Assembly: GCA_017651185.1 (NCBI GenBank) | Contig: JAGCDJ010000037.1 | Location: 1 to 64,000 of the forward strand | Reading direction: 5' to 3' | Origin: Bacteroidales bacterium | Lineage (GTDB): Bacteria; Bacteroidota; Bacteroidia; Bacteroidales; ML635J-15 | DNA length: 64,000 bases | Shown here: positions 8,497 through 17,374 of the stretch, in pieces | How positions within the stretch are numbered: the stretch's first letter is position 1 | Layout: each line of letters starts with the position of its first letter | Notes under the pieces: generated by a model | Databases searched by the model: none | What the model saw: only the letters and a program-made list of their open reading frames with translations | What the model was told of the DNA's origin: nothing | Program-made: the position numbers and the translations under genes

Positions 8497-9078
8497 ATGC
8501 AGTCGATACTTTACATACATGGCTTCAATTCCGCAGGAAATGCTTGGAAGGCAATGAAATTAATTGAGTATTTCCCCGATTACGAAATAGTTTCGCCAAC
8601 GCTCGACTACTATACGCAGTCGCCAGATGCTTTGATTGCCCAGTTGCGTCACGAAATTGATACTCACGATATTCGTATGATTGTTGGCACTAGTCTGGGA
8701 GGAATGATGACGATGTATATGTCGGCTCTATGTGGATTGAAGGCGCTTGCCATAAATCCTGCTTCGCGACCAAACGAGTCGTTGAGGCAGTTTGTTGGTG
8801 TAGAGTTGATTAACTATGCAACCGAGACGAAGCACCATCTTTCGCAAGAAGCATTTGATGCGTATCAGGGTTTTATTACTGGACCATTCAACGATGTTCG
8901 TTTCGATAGCGAAAAGTTAACTTTTGCACTTGCAAAGGACGATGAACTTCTCGGCAGTTACGATTCGTTAAAGGAACAGTTTCGTGGCTTTACAATTCAT
9001 GAATTCGATAAGGTTACTCACCGCTTTGTAAAGTTCGAGTATCTGGTTCCTATTATTAGAGATATATTAGAGGGATAA
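8497..9078 (+). CDS. YqiA-family alpha/beta hydrolase
   Basis: The 193-residue protein resembles YqiA/UPF0227 esterases. It starts with ILYIHGFNSAG (oxyanion region), has the nucleophile elbow GTSLGG, the INPASRPNESL segment, a C-terminal Asp (LAKDDELL) and a His near HRF. It is a small cytoplasmic hydrolase with no signal peptide, and its physiological substrate is unknown. The start at 8497 follows the channel stop by one base; the longer frame from 8446 lies wholly inside the channel gene. Third gene of the rpiB cluster. Confidence 0.85.
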   Translation: MQSILYIHGFNSAGNAWKAMKLIEYFPDYEIVSPTLDYYTQSPDALIAQLRHEIDTHDIRMIVGTSLGGMMTMYMSALCGLKALAINPASRPNESLRQFVGVELINYATETKHHLSQEAFDAYQGFITGPFNDVRFDSEKLTFALAKDDELLGSYDSLKEQFRGFTIHEFDKVTHRFVKFEYLVPIIRDILEG

Positions 9079-9101
9079 ATACATATTAATTAACAAATGC
9101 C

Positions 9102-9878
9102 ATGAAAATTATAAGAACAATACTTTGCTCCGCCATGCTGTTTTTGGCTGGAGTTTGCGCTTTTGCACAGACGAATCCTTATCCAGAGGAAAATGATGAA
9201 TATGCTTATTCTGTACCAGTTAAATATCAGGGGCAGAAACCTATAATAAACGATTTTATCAATGCCTATTTTGGTGAGGAATCAGAGGACGAACTGAATG
9301 GTTACTTGAGCGACTTATGGCATAGATACCTCAAAAACGAACCGCTGGAGAAGAACGAAAAGGTTACGCTTGATGCCAAAAATGGTTTTGCAAGTTTCGA
9401 AAAGGTATATCCTCCCGATGAATACGATTCAGAAGGTAGTAAAATGCTTGTAGAGATGTGCTATTGGAACAGTTCCGATGGAAACCACAAGGTTTTTGCA
9501 GAATCGGTGCAGATGTTTCATGGAAATAGAGCCATTGAGACGGAGTTCAGCGGCATAGTCTTTGGCATATACAACAACACCACGCACATGATGACATACG
9601 TTTATCTGGATGACATGGGTGCGAAAGTAACGACTGGCATGGAAGACCTCAGTGTAAGTGAAGAAAAGGGTGAATACTTCCTTGTTAACTATGAAACTAA
9701 TGAGCGCAAACCTATCACCGAGGAGCAATACAACAATTGGTGGGACGAATATCCAGTTGTAACCTACAGTCTTCCACGCGTAGGCAAAGACATTACAGCC
9801 GTTATCAACAACCGTCCCGAAGGTAAGAAAGAGGTGATTGTAAAGTGGAACGGACTAAGATTTGATGTTCAGCAGTAG
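9102..9878 (+). CDS. Exported protein of unknown function
   Basis: This 258-residue protein begins with a clear signal peptide (MKIIRTILCSAMLFLAGVCAFAQ, cleavage after AFAQ). The mature chain is acidic and aromatic, with no motif that I recognise. Its last third (SLPRVGKDITAVI...VIVKWNGLRFDV) looks like a beta-rich end. It is 23 bases downstream of the esterase gene and may be co-transcribed. Periplasmic or outer-membrane-facing location is inferred from the signal peptide alone. Confidence 0.7.
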   Translation: MKIIRTILCSAMLFLAGVCAFAQTNPYPEENDEYAYSVPVKYQGQKPIINDFINAYFGEESEDELNGYLSDLWHRYLKNEPLEKNEKVTLDAKNGFASFEKVYPPDEYDSEGSKMLVEMCYWNSSDGNHKVFAESVQMFHGNRAIETEFSGIVFGIYNNTTHMMTYVYLDDMGAKVTTGMEDLSVSEEKGEYFLVNYETNERKPITEEQYNNWWDEYPVVTYSLPRVGKDITAVINNRPEGKKEVIVKWNGLRFDVQQ

Positions 9879-9893
9879 AATTTATTATTGGAG

Positions 9894-10436
9894 TTAAAAA
9901 TTTAACACTCCACTTTCAGATTTAAAGGAGCCGTCAGTGTAATCCTTAATTTTCCCGCGTTCCCATCTTTTATATTCGACCATATATTCACCTGTATATC
10001 CGTCTTCAACCTTAGGAATAAGGACGAAATTATAATTCATCTCAAATTGTTCTGTGTAGCCGCATATTAAAACGGTGATGTAATATATGTATTTTTTCTC
10101 TGCATCATCCTTGTAGACGCTACGGATATATCTTGGTGTTGCACCAGAATATGTCAAATGGCTTATCATTGTATATTTGTTTGTATCAATAGGTTCGTAT
10201 GTAACGCCATTGTCAAACGAAACAACCATATTTTGGTATTTCCCAGTATAATTTGTGGTGTCTCCGTACAAACTGAGTTTTGAACTTAAAGTTGCGTTTT
10301 GGACTATAAGACCATCGCCTGTAGTCTGTTCTGGCATATTGTCACATTTGCAGTGGCGGACCTTATAGTCCATACATCCAGTTATTGTCATTACTATTAT
10401 TGTAATGGACGCAAAAAGCAATGCTATTCGTTTCAT
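9894..10436 (-). CDS. Small lipoprotein of unknown function
   Basis: The product has 180 residues from the ATG at 10436. It has a lipoprotein signal ending in MTITGC, with Cys at about 21. A short Cys-containing stretch (HCKCDN) follows, then a beta-rich chain. I do not recognise the family. It is a single gene convergent with the preceding one and has its own promoter. The longer frame adds ten Lys-rich residues upstream of a good signal sequence and is unlikely. Confidence 0.65.
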   Translation of the reverse strand: MKRIALLFASITIIVMTITGCMDYKVRHCKCDNMPEQTTGDGLIVQNATLSSKLSLYGDTTNYTGKYQNMVVSFDNGVTYEPIDTNKYTMISHLTYSGATPRYIRSVYKDDAEKKYIYYITVLICGYTEQFEMNYNFVLIPKVEDGYTGEYMVEYKRWERGKIKDYTDGSFKSESGVLNF

Positions 10437-10463
10437 GACAATGAATTTTTTTTTTATTTGTGG

Positions 10464-10492
10464 CAAATATACTATAAATTTTAAAATGTCAA
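10464..10492 (-). promoter_or_regulatory. Promoter of the small lipoprotein gene
   Basis: On the minus strand, TTG (10490-10492) and TATATTTG (10464-10471) are separated by 18 bases, 27 bases upstream of the ATG. Confidence 0.5.
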
Positions 10493-10523
10493 GTACAAAG
10501 TAAAAAAAACTTTCTACATTATG

Positions 10524-10964
10524 CTATTTTCTTTGCCACCATTTGCGTTTTGGCTCGTCTTCTGGCATAAAGTCATCGCTGTATTCTTCATCATCAACTT
10601 CTTCTTTAGTAACAAGTGTTTGAGGAATTAGTAGTTCGCGAATCTTGTCCCAGCCAATAAATCCGCCAATATTACGGTCGTCGATATAATAGTCGGCAAC
10701 AATCTTACGACTCATGTACTTCGGATTGAAAATTTCATCGGGATGCTCGTTGTTTACAGCGTAGAATGTAAGCCCGTTCTGCTTGCAGAACTCCACTGCC
10801 TCATCAAGGAGTTCTCCATCGCGCACAGTCCAGAGAATTAGTGTAAAACCATTGCGCTTCAAGTCTTTTAGCGTTTCAAAAGCACCATCTATTATTGTAC
10901 CTATCTGTGGATAGCGGTGAGTTACTATTGTTCCGTCAAAATCGACTGCGATAACAGGATTCAT
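10524..10964 (-). CDS. HAD-superfamily phosphatase-like protein (BT0820-like)
   Basis: The 146-residue protein has HAD motif I VDFDGTIV, a motif II region LILWTVR, and a motif IV-like YYIDDRNIGG. Its size and order match small HAD proteins known from Bacteroides (BT0820 type). The expected activity is hydrolysis of a small phosphoester or polynucleotide end; the substrate is unknown. The C-terminus is a charged tail (DEPKRKWWQRK) absent from the core fold. It is the last gene of the long wza-to-HAD run, 26 bases after its neighbour. Confidence 0.75.
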   Translation of the reverse strand: MNPVIAVDFDGTIVTHRYPQIGTIIDGAFETLKDLKRNGFTLILWTVRDGELLDEAVEFCKQNGLTFYAVNNEHPDEIFNPKYMSRKIVADYYIDDRNIGGFIGWDKIRELLIPQTLVTKEEVDDEEYSDDFMPEDEPKRKWWQRK

Positions 10965-10990
10965 AAGCAATTAAAATTAACAATGGACAA

Positions 10991-11437
10991 TTAGGGTTCG
11001 ATAGGTATATTTGTTGGTTTTACCATAAAAATCCGACTGTTTTCAACATCTTTGGTTTCGTTTTGCGGTTCAATGGCAAGATTGTCTTCACTAATGTGCA
11101 GAATCTTGTTGGTTATAGTTTTGTCGGGGAGAATAAGCATTAGCGTGTCGCCTGTTTGTGAAAGTTCCCAGGACCCTTCGATAGTCTTTGTTTTTGTCGC
11201 ATTTATGTATTTGCCGTCTTCACCAAAATAGTATGTAGTGAATTTTTTAGTATCCTGCATTTGGTCGTACAATTTTCTCAATAAAGCTTCAGGAAGTTCT
11301 TGTCCGCCAATGTATAGCGAGTCAAGATTCCATGTGCCTTGTATGAGCGATACTGTTTTTTCGTAGCTTTCCTGGGCCGAACAAACCGATGTTGTCAGCA
11401 AGAGCGCTATTATTATAATAAGGTGTAATGTTTTCAT
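10991..11437 (-). CDS. Small exported protein with lipocalin-like strand pattern
   Basis: The 148-residue protein has a signal peptide (TTSVCSAQES). The mature chain resembles lipocalin-like domains of Bacteroidota: IQGTWNLDSLYI at the start, a YYFGEDGKYI strand, then IEGSWELSQTGDTLMLI. The assignment rests on this pattern only. It follows recF by 11 bases, so an exported protein is expressed with a DNA repair gene. Function unknown. Confidence 0.55.
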   Translation of the reverse strand: MKTLHLIIIIALLLTTSVCSAQESYEKTVSLIQGTWNLDSLYIGGQELPEALLRKLYDQMQDTKKFTTYYFGEDGKYINATKTKTIEGSWELSQTGDTLMLILPDKTITNKILHISEDNLAIEPQNETKDVENSRIFMVKPTNIPIEP

Positions 11438-11448
11438 ATTGGTTGGTT

Positions 11449-12531
11449 TTATTCAATTCGATGCAAGGTGTGTTCTATGTCGAGATCGGCAAGCATGTCG
11501 GGCATACGGTTGTAGCTTGTGTCGGTAATGAAAATTTGACCAAATTCATCGCTTGAAACCATCTGAGAGATAACTTTTACGCGTTTCGGGTCAAGTTTGT
11601 CGAAAATATCATCGAGAAGCAGGATTGGTTTTTGTCCAACTTTGCGCCTCATGTAGTCGAACTGAGCAAATTTCAAACTTATAAGGTATGTTTTCTGCTG
11701 TCCTTGCGAACCGCATTGTCTTATACTGCTGTCGCCAAGAAGAAAAGTGAAATCGTCGCGGTGAGAACCTCCAGTGGTGTGACTTGCAGCTCTGTCGCGG
11801 TCACGATGCGATGCAAGCAACTGATCAAATGTCATTTCGTGAAGTTCGGAGTCGTAAACCAGTTTCACTTCTTCGCGTCCGCCCGAAATCTGAGCATAGA
11901 ATTTCTGGAATATAGGTATTATCTCGTCAATGAACTGCTTGCGCTTTTCGTAAATCTTGGTGCCATAGTCGGCAAGTTGCATATCCCAGATTTCAAATTC
12001 GGCATCGTTGACGGTAAAACCATCGTGTAGCTTGTGTAGCAATGTGTTGCGATGTTCTAGTGCCCGCTTGTACATTGCTGAGCTTTTCAGGTATATGCTG
12101 TCGAACTGGGAAATTATTGAATCAACAAATTTGCGTCGTGCATCGCTATCGAAAATCAAAATGGTGTCGGTGGGTGATGAGAAAACGATTGGAATCAGTC
12201 CAATATGGTCGGTAAGCCGTTGGTATTCGGCACCATTTCGGCGGAACGACTTATGTCGTTCCTCACGGTGAAGGCCACAGTATATCTTTTCTTGCTTGCC
12301 ATCTATATCGTATTCTCCTTGAACAACATAGAAATCCTCGTCGTTGCGTATGCACTGCCTGTCCTGCTGAGTGAAGTAGCTCTTACACATCGAAAGATGG
12401 TAGATGGCATCGAGGATGTTGGTTTTGCCAACTCCGTTGTCGCCAATTATGCAGTTGATGTTGCTGCAGAATTCCAGCTCTTTTTCATCGAAGCTCTTAA
12501 AGTTAACTAACGATATGTTGTTTAGGTACAT
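11449..12531 (-). CDS. recF: DNA replication and repair protein RecF
   Basis: RecF binds single-strand/double-strand junctions and helps RecOR load RecA at gaps. The 360-residue protein is typical in length. It starts with LVNFKSF, has Walker A GDNGVGKTN near residue 32, and then the RecF-specific R-rich central region. The signature GSQGQQKT and Walker B ILLLDDIFDKLDPKR follow near the C-terminus. It is three bases downstream of uvrA, giving a two-gene repair unit inside an envelope operon. Confidence 0.95.
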   Translation of the reverse strand: MYLNNISLVNFKSFDEKELEFCSNINCIIGDNGVGKTNILDAIYHLSMCKSYFTQQDRQCIRNDEDFYVVQGEYDIDGKQEKIYCGLHREERHKSFRRNGAEYQRLTDHIGLIPIVFSSPTDTILIFDSDARRKFVDSIISQFDSIYLKSSAMYKRALEHRNTLLHKLHDGFTVNDAEFEIWDMQLADYGTKIYEKRKQFIDEIIPIFQKFYAQISGGREEVKLVYDSELHEMTFDQLLASHRDRDRAASHTTGGSHRDDFTFLLGDSSIRQCGSQGQQKTYLISLKFAQFDYMRRKVGQKPILLLDDIFDKLDPKRVKVISQMVSSDEFGQIFITDTSYNRMPDMLADLDIEHTLHRIE

Positions 12532-12534
12532 AGT

Positions 12535-15360
12535 TTATCTTTTAAGTTCTTTTTTCAGGAATTGTCCTGTGTAGCTGTCCTTTCGCTTTGCAATTTCTTC
12601 GGGAGTACCGCAGCAAAGTACTGTTCCTCCTTTTTCGCCACCTTCAGGACCCATGTCGATAATCCAGTCGGCACACTTTATGACATCCATATTGTGCTCA
12701 ATGATTATCATGCTGTTGCCTTTGTCAACCAATGAGTTAAGCACTTTCATCAGTACTTGTATGTCCTCGAAGTGAAGTCCTGTTGTTGGTTCATCAAGTA
12801 TATACAAGGTTTTGCCGGTTTCACGGCGCATAAGTTCGGTGGCCAGTTTCACGCGTTGTGCTTCTCCGCCAGAAAGTGTTGTAGATGACTGTCCGAGTGT
12901 TATGTAGCCAAGTCCTACTTGTTGTAAAATGACTAACTTTTTGTAAATCTGCGGAATATTCTCAAAAAACTCAACGGCCATATTTATGGTCATGTTGAGG
13001 ACATCGGCAATCGATTTTCCTTTGAACTTGACTTCAAGTGTTTCGCGGTTATATCGTTTTCCTCCACAGGTTTCGCATGGTACATAAACATCTGGCAGGA
13101 AGTTCATTTCTATTGTTCTAACGCCTGCGCCCTTGCAGGTTTCACAGCGTCCGCCAGCAATGTTAAACGAGAAGCGTCCAGACTTGTAGCCCCTAATCTT
13201 GGCTTCGGGCAAAGCAGCAAAAAGGTCGCGTATTTCTGTGAAAAGCCCAGTATATGTCATTGGGTTAGACCGTGGTGTGCGTCCAATCGGCGACTGGTCA
13301 ACGGCAATAATCTTGTTGATGTTTTCAATGCCTTCTATTTTTGTGTAAGGCAATGGACTAGTTTCTGCCCTGTAGAAATGCCTATTTAATATAGGTACTA
13401 GTGTGCCATTGATGAGACTGGATTTTCCGCTTCCTGAAACACCTGTCACACAAACCATTATCCCAGTTGGAAAACTTACATCAATATTTTTTAGGTTGTT
13501 GCCTGTAGCACCTACTATTTTCACGCACTTGTCCTTGTCGAAAGGTCTGCGTTCCTTTGGAACTTTTATTTTCAGCGAACCGCTTATGTACTTAGCCGTA
13601 ATTGTATCGGCATTTTGCATTTCTTCGGGTGTTCCAGCGAAAACGAGGTGTCCGCCCTTGCGTCCTGCGCCTGGACCTACATCGATTACATAGTCGGCAT
13701 TTTCAATCATGTCGCGGTCGTGTTCGACAACAATTACAGAGTTGCCTCTGTCGCGAAGTTCCTTGAGCGAATGTATCAGTTTCTGGTTGTCGCGTTGGTG
13801 CAGTCCGATGCTGGGCTCATCGAGTATGTACAGAACATTCACAAGGCGCGAACCTATTTGCGTTGCCAACCTTATACGCTGCAATTCTCCGCCCGAAAGA
13901 CTTTCGGCAGGACGGTTAAGTGAAAGATAGTCAAGACCTACATCAAGTAGAAATTTCAACCTAGTTTTAACTTCCTTTACAATTTCGACTGCAATTTTTT
14001 GCTCCTTTTCCGAAAGTTCGGCATTGTGGTTGTCGAAGAAATTGTAAAGTTCGGGCAAATCCATATTGGCAAGTTCTGCGATATTCTTCCCTGCAAACTT
14101 AAAGCACAACGCTTCGCGATTTAGCCTTGCTCCGCCACACTTGGGACAGGTTACATATTTTGTAAACTTGGCGTTTTCCTTGTCCGAATCGTCATCGTTG
14201 CTGCTGTGCTTCATGCGGTTTATTACGCCATCGAATGTAACGATATAGTTGGAATCTTCGCCAAGCGGAGTATGTCTGAGGTTCAGATTACCATTGTAAC
14301 CATACAAAATGGTGTCGAGAATGTCTTCTGGCAAATCCTTGATTGGAGTTTTCATCGAAAACTCAAGTTTTTCGGCAAGCGCATCAAAGGTCCAGAACAA
14401 AACTGATTCCTTGCGTTTGCCAAGTGTAGTTATAGCACCTTCGTTTATGGAAAGGTCTTTGTTCGGAATAAGTTTATCAATATCAACATCTATGATCGTT
14501 CCCAATCCGTTGCACTTTGGGCATGCACCCTGTGGCGAGTTGAATGAAAACGAATGCGGAGCGGGTTCCTTGTACGAAATTCCGCTTGTAGGACACATAA
14601 GGAACCGGCTGTAGAACGATGGTTTATCGGAACCTTTCTCCAATACCATTGTTATTCCTTTGCCTAGTTGCATTGCAAGTTCGATGGCCTTACGCAACCT
14701 TTGGCTGTCGTCGTCGTTCTTTACGGTGAACTTGTCGACCACAACCTCTATGAAGTGGTTCTTGTAGCGGTCGAGTTTCAAGTTGTATTCCACTTCCTTT
14801 ATTTCACCATCTATGCGGGCTGTCATGTATCCGCGTCTGCGGATGTTTTCGAAAAGTTCCTTATAGTGTCCCTTGCGTCCGTTTACGAGAGGGGCGAGGA
14901 CATATATTGATTTTCCGCCAAATTTTTCCGTAATGATGTCAACTATCTGGTTGTCGCTGTATTTTACCATCTTCTCGCCAGTGACATAGGAATATGCGGT
15001 AGATGCTCGCGCGAAAAGCAGACGCAGGTAGTCGTAGATTTCGGTTATTGTGCCAACTGTAGAACGAGGATTCTTTACTGTAGTTTTCTGTTCTATTGCA
15101 ATGACGGGACTAAGACCGGTAATCTGGTCGACATCGGGGCGTTCCATGCTTCCGATAAATTGTCTTGCGTATGCCGAAAAGGTTTCCATGTAACGGCGTT
15201 GTCCTTCGGCGTAGATAGTATCGAATGCCAATGAAGACTTTCCGCTTCCGCTCAGGCCAGTTACAACTGTCAGTTTGTGCTGTGGAATGTCAACATCAAT
15301 GTTTTTTAGGTTGTGAATCCTTGCGCCCCTGACTTCTATCTTTTCGTCATCTTGTTTCAT
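12535..15360 (-). CDS. uvrA: Excinuclease ABC subunit A
   Basis: UvrA is the damage-sensing ATPase of nucleotide excision repair. The 941-residue protein has both ABC modules: Walker [14 protein letters not shown] near residue 35 and [13 protein letters not shown] near 640, and signatures LSGGELQR and LSGGEAQR. Zinc-binding cysteine pairs are CPKC...CPKC in the first half and CETC...CETC in the second. I place the start at 15360, where its ATG overlaps the TGA of the upstream gene (ATGA). The alternative TTG start six codons earlier is less likely. The overlap implies translational coupling to the lytic transglycosylase. Confidence 0.97.
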   Translation of the reverse strand: MKQDDEKIEVRGARIHNLKNIDVDIPQHKLTVVTGLSGSGKSSLAFDTIYAEGQRRYMETFSAYARQFIGSMERPDVDQITGLSPVIAIEQKTTVKNPRSTVGTITEIYDYLRLLFARASTAYSYVTGEKMVKYSDNQIVDIITEKFGGKSIYVLAPLVNGRKGHYKELFENIRRRGYMTARIDGEIKEVEYNLKLDRYKNHFIEVVVDKFTVKNDDDSQRLRKAIELAMQLGKGITMVLEKGSDKPSFYSRFLMCPTSGISYKEPAPHSFSFNSPQGACPKCNGLGTIIDVDIDKLIPNKDLSINEGAITTLGKRKESVLFWTFDALAEKLEFSMKTPIKDLPEDILDTILYGYNGNLNLRHTPLGEDSNYIVTFDGVINRMKHSSNDDDSDKENAKFTKYVTCPKCGGARLNREALCFKFAGKNIAELANMDLPELYNFFDNHNAELSEKEQKIAVEIVKEVKTRLKFLLDVGLDYLSLNRPAESLSGGELQRIRLATQIGSRLVNVLYILDEPSIGLHQRDNQKLIHSLKELRDRGNSVIVVEHDRDMIENADYVIDVGPGAGRKGGHLVFAGTPEEMQNADTITAKYISGSLKIKVPKERRPFDKDKCVKIVGATGNNLKNIDVSFPTGIMVCVTGVSGSGKSSLINGTLVPILNRHFYRAETSPLPYTKIEGIENINKIIAVDQSPIGRTPRSNPMTYTGLFTEIRDLFAALPEAKIRGYKSGRFSFNIAGGRCETCKGAGVRTIEMNFLPDVYVPCETCGGKRYNRETLEVKFKGKSIADVLNMTINMAVEFFENIPQIYKKLVILQQVGLGYITLGQSSTTLSGGEAQRVKLATELMRRETGKTLYILDEPTTGLHFEDIQVLMKVLNSLVDKGNSMIIIEHNMDVIKCADWIIDMGPEGGEKGGTVLCCGTPEEIAKRKDSYTGQFLKKELKR

Positions 15361-16310
15361 TGCTTGATCGTTTTGCAAGGTCTAACACCTTTTTTCGGCA
15401 ATTCTATTTCGTATTCCTTCCTCGACTGATTTGGCAAAGTATTGCTTCTTAACCATGGATTGAAGTGCTTGAGCATCTTGAGGTTTGAACCGTTGTCAAG
15501 TGCGAATTGCGTGAGGTCGCTTATTGTTGTGTCAATAGTGACTGTGTATGTTTCAATTTCATCATACAAGTCTTTTTCATCAAGGTCAAAACCATAGGTG
15601 CTTGGATTTTCCATCACCAGTTTGAGGGCAATAATGCGATAGACATATCTTGCAGTCTCTTGATTCAGAAGCAAATCCCAATAGTTATCGACCTTTTGGT
15701 TATCTATGCTTTTGCTTAGTCCGCCCATGCCCATGTTGTACGATGCAGCAACCAATGTCCAACTTTTGAACTTCTTGTATGCGTCCTTGAAATACTTGCA
15801 AGCAGCTACCACCGACTTGTGATGATTGTAGCGCTCATCGATGTTGGTGTCGATGCGCAAACCGTATTCGTTGGCAGCGGATTTCATAAACTGCCAGAAC
15901 CCAGTAGCACCTGCAGGACTTACCACATTGCTAAGTCCACTTTCTGCGACGCATAGGTATTTTAGGTCGTCTGGGATGTTGTTTTCTTTCAGAACTTTTT
16001 CTATTTCAGGGAAATACCGCTTTGCTTTCTTTAGGTATGTTATTGTCGCCGAGTGACGGTACATATTCACGACAAGTTCGTAGTCAAGTGCTTCGTAAAC
16101 ATCAAAGTTTTCGAGCGGAACACGTTCTCCGCAGAAAATGATTTCATCGGGTACGTATGGTTGCGATGAGGTAGGTGATTGAGGAATCTCCTTATGCTCT
16201 TGTTTTGTCGAATCGTTGTCGGCCTTTAGCGACATAAGTCCGAATGTGAGCAATACTCCAGCTGCTACGCCGAGAGTAATGAATAGTGGTATCTTGATTT
16301 TATCTGTCAT
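15357..16310 (-). CDS. MltD-like membrane-anchored lytic transglycosylase
   Basis: This 317-residue protein has an N-terminal membrane segment (about 7-28) and then a lysozyme-like SLT domain. The domain contains the catalytic Glu in VAESGLSN, ATGFWQFM, and ASYNMGMGGL. The C-terminal part (about residues 265-305, with LTQFALDNGSNLKMLKHFNPWL) resembles a LysM-like or linker region. It should cut glycan strands between MurNAc and GlcNAc in the periplasm. The gene overlaps both neighbours by four bases. Its place directly behind polysaccharide genes suggests it opens the wall for the export complex, which is inference. Confidence 0.85.
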   Translation of the reverse strand: MTDKIKIPLFITLGVAAGVLLTFGLMSLKADNDSTKQEHKEIPQSPTSSQPYVPDEIIFCGERVPLENFDVYEALDYELVVNMYRHSATITYLKKAKRYFPEIEKVLKENNIPDDLKYLCVAESGLSNVVSPAGATGFWQFMKSAANEYGLRIDTNIDERYNHHKSVVAACKYFKDAYKKFKSWTLVAASYNMGMGGLSKSIDNQKVDNYWDLLLNQETARYVYRIIALKLVMENPSTYGFDLDEKDLYDEIETYTVTIDTTISDLTQFALDNGSNLKMLKHFNPWLRSNTLPNQSRKEYEIELPKKGVRPCKTIKQ

Positions 16311-17362
16311 TTCTGTTTTGTAACTTTAGTGTTTATGTACAGCAGTGCAAAAATAACAACTGGGTAAATTGCGAAACAGTAAACAATGCTGTAGTTTATT
16401 TCGGGTATATATATCAGTACTTGAGCAAGGCATACCCCGATGAGGTTTATTGCTATAAGTACTGCTGCTACCTTGCGGGTTGTAAGTCCGCGATAGTATA
16501 GGTAGTGCGTTGTGTGGTCGCGTCCACCTACGAATGGAGAGTGTCCTTTTAATAACCTGTTGATTGTTACTGTTGTAGTATCGGATAGCGGGACAATGAA
16601 TGCCAATGCAACCATAATGAATTGCTTGGCATTGTATGCGTAGTTCATTTCGCCAGTTATCTGCATTCCGTTCCATAAGTATTTTATGCCGATGTATGCA
16701 AGTAGTATTCCAAGAAATTGACTTCCATTGTCGCCCATGTACATTTTTGCTGGTGCCCAGTTGTATAGCAAGAAGCCAAGCAATGCACCGCTTACGGTAA
16801 CCATTATCATGGTATCGAGATTATTTGTTCCAGAAATTATTTGCAAAAGTGCGCATGGAAGTATGATTGTGAGACTAATGGAACTTGTGATGGCATCCAT
16901 ATTGTCGAGCATATTGATGGAGTTCATTATTCCAACAACCCATAAAACTGTAATAGTGTAGTTTATCCATTCTATTGGAGAAATCTCAATAACAACGCCA
17001 GTCTTGATAAGCACAAATGCACAAACAAACTGTACGATGAATTTGAATAGAGGAGGAGTGTTGAGCAGGTCGTCGGCAAGTCCCATGAAGAATGAAATGC
17101 TTACTGTAATCATCAATGCGATGAAGGTGTTGGTGTCGTCTGGGGTATTAAGCGGTGAAAAAAAGTATATTAGACTGCATACCAGGAATACAGAATAAAA
17201 GAGTATGCCACCATATATGGGCTTGCTTTGCGAACTAAACCTTTCGGTATTGCCGTTTGATTTCTTTGTAAGGAAATTAAATGTCCCCTTTATAAAAAAT
17301 GAACCTAAGAGAGCAGAAAATGCTGTTGCCACTATTGCGCTTGCCAATATAATCCATTCCAT
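16307..17362 (-). CDS. Undecaprenyl-phosphate sugar-1-phosphate transferase (WecA/MraY family)
   Basis: The 351-residue integral membrane protein has about ten helices and the family motifs in order: MGLADDLLN (Asp pair), NMLDNMDA, YMGDNGSQF and GGRDHTTH. WecA-type enzymes move GlcNAc-1-phosphate from UDP-GlcNAc to undecaprenyl phosphate to start O-antigen or exopolysaccharide chains. The exact sugar cannot be read from sequence. It lies between wzc and the lytic transglycosylase, which supports a role as the initiating enzyme of the polysaccharide exported by Wza/Wzc. Confidence 0.88.
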   Translation of the reverse strand: MEWIILASAIVATAFSALLGSFFIKGTFNFLTKKSNGNTERFSSQSKPIYGGILFYSVFLVCSLIYFFSPLNTPDDTNTFIALMITVSISFFMGLADDLLNTPPLFKFIVQFVCAFVLIKTGVVIEISPIEWINYTITVLWVVGIMNSINMLDNMDAITSSISLTIILPCALLQIISGTNNLDTMIMVTVSGALLGFLLYNWAPAKMYMGDNGSQFLGILLAYIGIKYLWNGMQITGEMNYAYNAKQFIMVALAFIVPLSDTTTVTINRLLKGHSPFVGGRDHTTHYLYYRGLTTRKVAAVLIAINLIGVCLAQVLIYIPEINYSIVYCFAIYPVVIFALLYINTKVTKQK

Positions 17363-17374
17363 ATCTTTTTCCTC

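Noticed and set aside
9886..9910. Terminator between the exported protein at 9102 and the lipoprotein at 9894
   Set aside because: A TGGAGT...ACTCCA pairing exists, but half of it lies in the last codons of the minus-strand gene and no T run follows on either strand.
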